Source: a virus. Taken from it: a stretch of 64,000 bases of DNA. Shown in pieces: positions 63,101 through 64,000 of the stretch. The position numbers were made by a program, and so were the translations under genes. Below the pieces are notes generated by a model, which saw nothing but the letters and a program-made list of their open reading frames with translations, was not told the origin of the DNA and did not search any database. The stretch lies in IMG/VR virus record IMGVR_UViG_3300042691_037641, positions 1 to 64,000 of that record. One strand, written 5' to 3'. Numbering within the stretch: the stretch's first letter is position 1; each line of letters starts with the position of its first letter.

Positions 63101-64000
63101 AAAATTGTTACAACACCATCATTACTTGGGTCAGTATTACCAAAAGAGTTGTCAATGTCTGTTTGTGAAACATATACAAAATAACAAAAGCAACCGTTAT
63201 TTGTTGGAGTTGGAGTGGGGGTTGGTGTAGGTGTATTACTTGGAAGTATACAATCACCATTTACTGCACATGATGAATTATCTGAAAAGAAAGTACTACT
63301 TACAAATAAAGGGTCTACTAAATTACTATAATTTTCATCATCCTGTGTGTATGATATTAAAACATTTATGTTGAAAGTTTCACTTGTTTCGGAAGCTTTA
63401 TTACAAATGTTATAAATTCCGGATGATGTTATTGCGCTAGTGATAACCCCTTCAATACAGTCGTAATATACTACATTTACTACACCATCTAAATTACTAT
63501 CAGTGTTTCCTGAGGCGCTTTGAATGTCATTTTCTGTAATAGTAACAAAATAACAGAAACAACCATTTCCTGTCTGAGTTGGGGTCATGGTTGCTGTTTG
63601 GGTTACTGTAGGAGTATTAGTTGGTGTTTCAGTTGGTGTTTGAGTTACTGTTCGAGTATTGGTTGGTGTTTGAGTTACTGTTTGAGTATTTGTTGGTGTT
63701 TGAGTGACAGTTGGAGTTGGAGTGTTAGTTAAAGAAGTTGGGGAATTGGTTGGAGTTATTGTTGGTGTAATTGTATTAGTTGGGGTAGGGCTGGCGATTA
63801 TATCACATAATACCGTTTCAAATCTTTCACAACCATCAGATGTAACAATTTTAACACCTACTGCAGATACTTCATCAAATACTGATGGTACGGTAATAGT
63901 TATAGATGGCGGTACGAAATCAACCACCTGTAAAACCTCAATACAATCACCACCTAATACGTCACATATATATACAATAAAAGGAGGGTTTACTCCTGTT
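59485..64000 (-). CDS. Second giant Thr-Pro modular protein with C-terminal VWA-like domain (5' incomplete)
   Basis: The frame has no stop from its end at 59485 to the right edge at 64000, so the start lies outside the window; a GTG at 63927 is an internal codon. About 1505 residues are visible. Order from the N-terminal side: beta start, Thr-Pro tract, two Cys-rich modules, a long tract, Cys-rich, diverged GCCFPYP copy, tract with two short [15 protein letters not shown]-like insertions, GCCFPYP copy 3, tract, then a VWA-like C-terminus. The next gene starts 13 bases after its stop, so both giants are probably cotranscribed. Inferred fibre/surface protein; no catalytic set seen. Confidence 0.7.
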   Translation of the reverse strand, partial: TGVNPPFIVYICDVLGGDCIEVLQVVDFVPPSITITVPSVFDEVSAVGVKIVTSDGCERFETVLCDIIASPTPTNTITPTITPTNSPTSLTNTPTPTVTQTPTNTQTVTQTPTNTRTVTQTPTETPTNTPTVTQTATMTPTQTGNGCFCYFVTITENDIQSASGNTDSNLDGVVNVVYYDCIEGVITSAITSSGIYNICNKASETSETFNINVLISYTQDDENYSNLVDPLFVSSTFFSDNSSCAVNGDCILPSNTPTPTPTPTPTNNGCFCYFVYVSQTDIDNSFGNTDPSNDGVVTILYVSCLEGLTRVNVTTSGWVALCINASESFTTLGIYVLISYSQNNESYNNKNDVIHSYFTTDNINCGQNGDCVLPSNTPTPTQTKTPTATTTITPTNTSTPTQTPTVTPTITPTNTTTPTAFATRTATNTVTPTNTPTNTVTPTTTPIESPTQTPTNTPTNTVTPTNTTTESATPTVTPTPTTTESATPTNTVTPTNTPTNTRTVTPTNTQTITPTNTSTNTPTTTETATPTNTQTQTNTQTITPTNTSTNTPTNTVTPTETPTNTSSPTPGESPTPTNTQTPTTTETATPTNTVTPTNTETPTNTPTKTSTNTPTNTPTETSTNTPTVTETPTNTPTPTLTPTSYQCNCFLFTAVGGSGIVTYTDCNQIQVGPIFLNSSGPQSSIRVCVSNEIYTIGGSIVVSSFGSCIDGFCPTPTPTPTTTETPTNTPTPTNTETPTNTPTVTPTKTYYPPAIRWFSGCCFPYQVFEVFNIPGEIAVNIIPGDVYFIETEGFVGCVTSINEVGFVPSYLFTNITPEFDCESCSSTNPCPSLTPTPTSTVTPTETPTNTVTPTNTVTPTNTETPTNTVTPTNTITPTNTETSTNTPTVTETPTNTPTITSTETSTNTPTVTETLTNTPTNSETPTSTVTPTNSETPTNTVTPTNTETPTNTVTPTESPTPTNTETPTNTPTVTPTNTPTVTPSPLICIDCSESGYTYIFDCGPSPSVTRTPTVTPTVTPTNSQTPTNSPTVTPTNTVTPTNTETPTNTPTITPTATITPTNTVTPSVTPTITPSGIFCQDCGESGYTYIFDCGPTPSITRTPTNTPTNTTTTTQTPTNTVTPTITPTNTETPTNTPTVTPTKTYYPPAIRWFSGCCFPYPIFEVFTIPGEIAVTITTGDTLYVDSIGFVGCAEVIEQTEAPNAYLYVGFTAQTSCSGCSENYPCPSLTPTPTNTQTPTETQTPTVTETPTSTVTPTNTQTPTETPTITPSKTSPPPCDLVVTFISTESINANTEINIWFDNSGSMDSTKNPLEVMVAPGGQFETCLIGVYNNDPVLYNERVKILEMNTPGSWNYNERFVKCLATPRNFNRLVDTDVSLVINLIFQDESSGVYTSGNNFDPSIPPIDSEYAIDTANLRSLLPSLTYGFKGVVFAVNNELYPTFQTLVQTTFVDAGIYSPPNNVSDYYLTNFNYQLGINNGDTPSYYYNLIISTLNSLGIVTPGC
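60185..60310 (-). repeat. Short Thr-Pro tract
   Basis: [18 protein letters not shown] units between the VWA-like domain and GCCFPYP copy 3. Confidence 0.75.
60317..60569 (-). repeat. GCCFPYP module, copy 3
   Basis: [20 protein letters not shown] and [20 protein letters not shown]; near-identical to copies 1 and 2 although it lies in a different gene. Confidence 0.9.
60590..61500 (-). repeat. Thr-Pro tract with two short Cys-containing insertions
   Basis: [13 protein letters not shown] units over roughly 300 residues. Two insertions of about 20 residues ([17 protein letters not shown] near 60715-60775; [17 protein letters not shown] near 60985-61045) are nearly identical to each other and interrupt the tract. 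Confidence 0.8.
61502..61753 (-). repeat. GCCFPYP module, diverged copy 4
   Basis: [20 protein letters not shown], then [20 protein letters not shown]; the FSGCCFPY core and G-F-V-G-C are kept, the middle differs. Confidence 0.7.
61755..61860 (-). repeat. Short Thr-Pro tract
   Basis: [18 protein letters not shown] units between GCCFPYP copy 4 and a Cys-rich module. Confidence 0.75.
61858..62065 (-). repeat. Cys-rich module, copy 4
   Basis: [20 protein letters not shown], then [28 protein letters not shown]. Most like copy 3. Confidence 0.55.
62075..62880 (-). repeat. Longest Thr-Pro tract
   Basis: About 268 residues of TPTNT-based units, many with Ser/Ala variants ([25 protein letters not shown]). 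This is the longest unbroken tract in the window. Confidence 0.9.
62885..63200 (-). repeat. Cys-rich module, copy 5
   Basis: [20 protein letters not shown], then a Cys near INASESFTT, and [13 protein letters not shown]. It is a larger relative of the Cys-rich family and a near duplicate of copy 6. Confidence 0.6.
63250..63565 (-). repeat. Cys-rich module, copy 6
   Basis: [34 protein letters not shown], and [13 protein letters not shown]; tandem duplicate of copy 5 across a short Thr-Pro linker (63200-63245). Confidence 0.6.
63560..63795 (-). repeat. Thr-Pro tract
   Basis: [19 protein letters not shown]-like units before Cys-rich copy 6. Confidence 0.85.

Noticed and set aside
55572-63732. 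Many plus-strand ORFs of Val-Gly-Val or Trp/Ser/Cys composition across the minus-strand giants
   Set aside because: They are antisense or shifted readings of the Thr-Pro codon tracts and repeat the same low-complexity peptide; none starts in an intergenic gap or resembles a protein.
63927-63929. GTG as start of the second giant protein
   Set aside because: The frame continues without a stop to position 64000, so the codon is internal and the gene is truncated by the window.
49248-64000. CRISPR array or diversity-generating retroelement
   Set aside because: Repeats are in frame, protein-coding and of 18/36-base period without unique spacers; no reverse transcriptase or template repeat was seen.

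Overview
The window is part of the genome of a large T4-like contractile-tailed phage (myovirus). It is AT-rich (roughly one third G+C by eye), densely packed and has almost no intergenic DNA. The calls resting on recognisable motifs are T4-type: a gp32-like single-strand DNA-binding protein, UvsX recombinase, RNase H/FEN nuclease, gp41/DnaB helicase, class I ribonucleotide reductase (NrdB, NrdA), and baseplate wedge proteins gp53, gp25 and gp6. A Bacteroidetes host (for example a flavobacterium) is inferred from three things. Tail proteins carry SprB-like repeats, a family typical of Bacteroidetes surface adhesins. Start codons lack Shine-Dalgarno sequences. The promoter before the gp32 gene fits the Bacteroidetes pattern TTTG-N20-TAnnTTT. 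No tRNA gene, integrase, insertion sequence, CRISPR array or reverse transcriptase was seen.

Layout. (1) 1-13255, plus strand: a 5'-truncated giant baseplate/tail protein with an OmpA-like domain, a gp53-like wedge protein, a 2334-residue hub-like protein ending in a degenerate hydrolase-like domain, and two small proteins. (2) 13332-21748, plus strand: replication and nucleotide module in the order gp32, small ORF, uvsX, rnh, unknown, gp41, nrdB, nrdA. It starts behind a strong host-type promoter, has a hairpin terminator after gp32 and ends at another after nrdA. (3) 21797-46103, plus strand: baseplate wedge and tail-fibre module (gp25, gp6, a giant wedge/fibre protein with a membrane-like helix, several structural proteins with overlapping start and stop codons, a P2 gpI/T4 gp7-like protein, then modular surface proteins with SprB-like, PKD and Cys-rich modules). 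(4) 46107-46706: RuvC-like resolvase. (5) 46707-64000, minus strand: two paralogous fibre-like proteins, a small protein, and two enormous modular proteins (3407 residues, and more than 1500 residues running off the window end). These alternate folded modules with long Thr-Pro tracts of about 6-residue period ([12 protein letters not shown]). The two clusters converge with stop codons directly adjacent at 46706/46707.

How it fits together: the plus-strand baseplate genes build the contractile tail and the embedded replication cassette copies the DNA. The long plus- and minus-strand modular proteins probably form surface fibres that meet a Bacteroidetes cell. The same propeller-like and Cys-rich modules occur in both the plus-strand and minus-strand surface proteins, so modules have been copied between genes. 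Two sequence-wide signals stand out. The tetranucleotide GATC appears to be missing from the whole window. An octamer TATTTATA/N recurs just upstream of genes that follow intergenic gaps.
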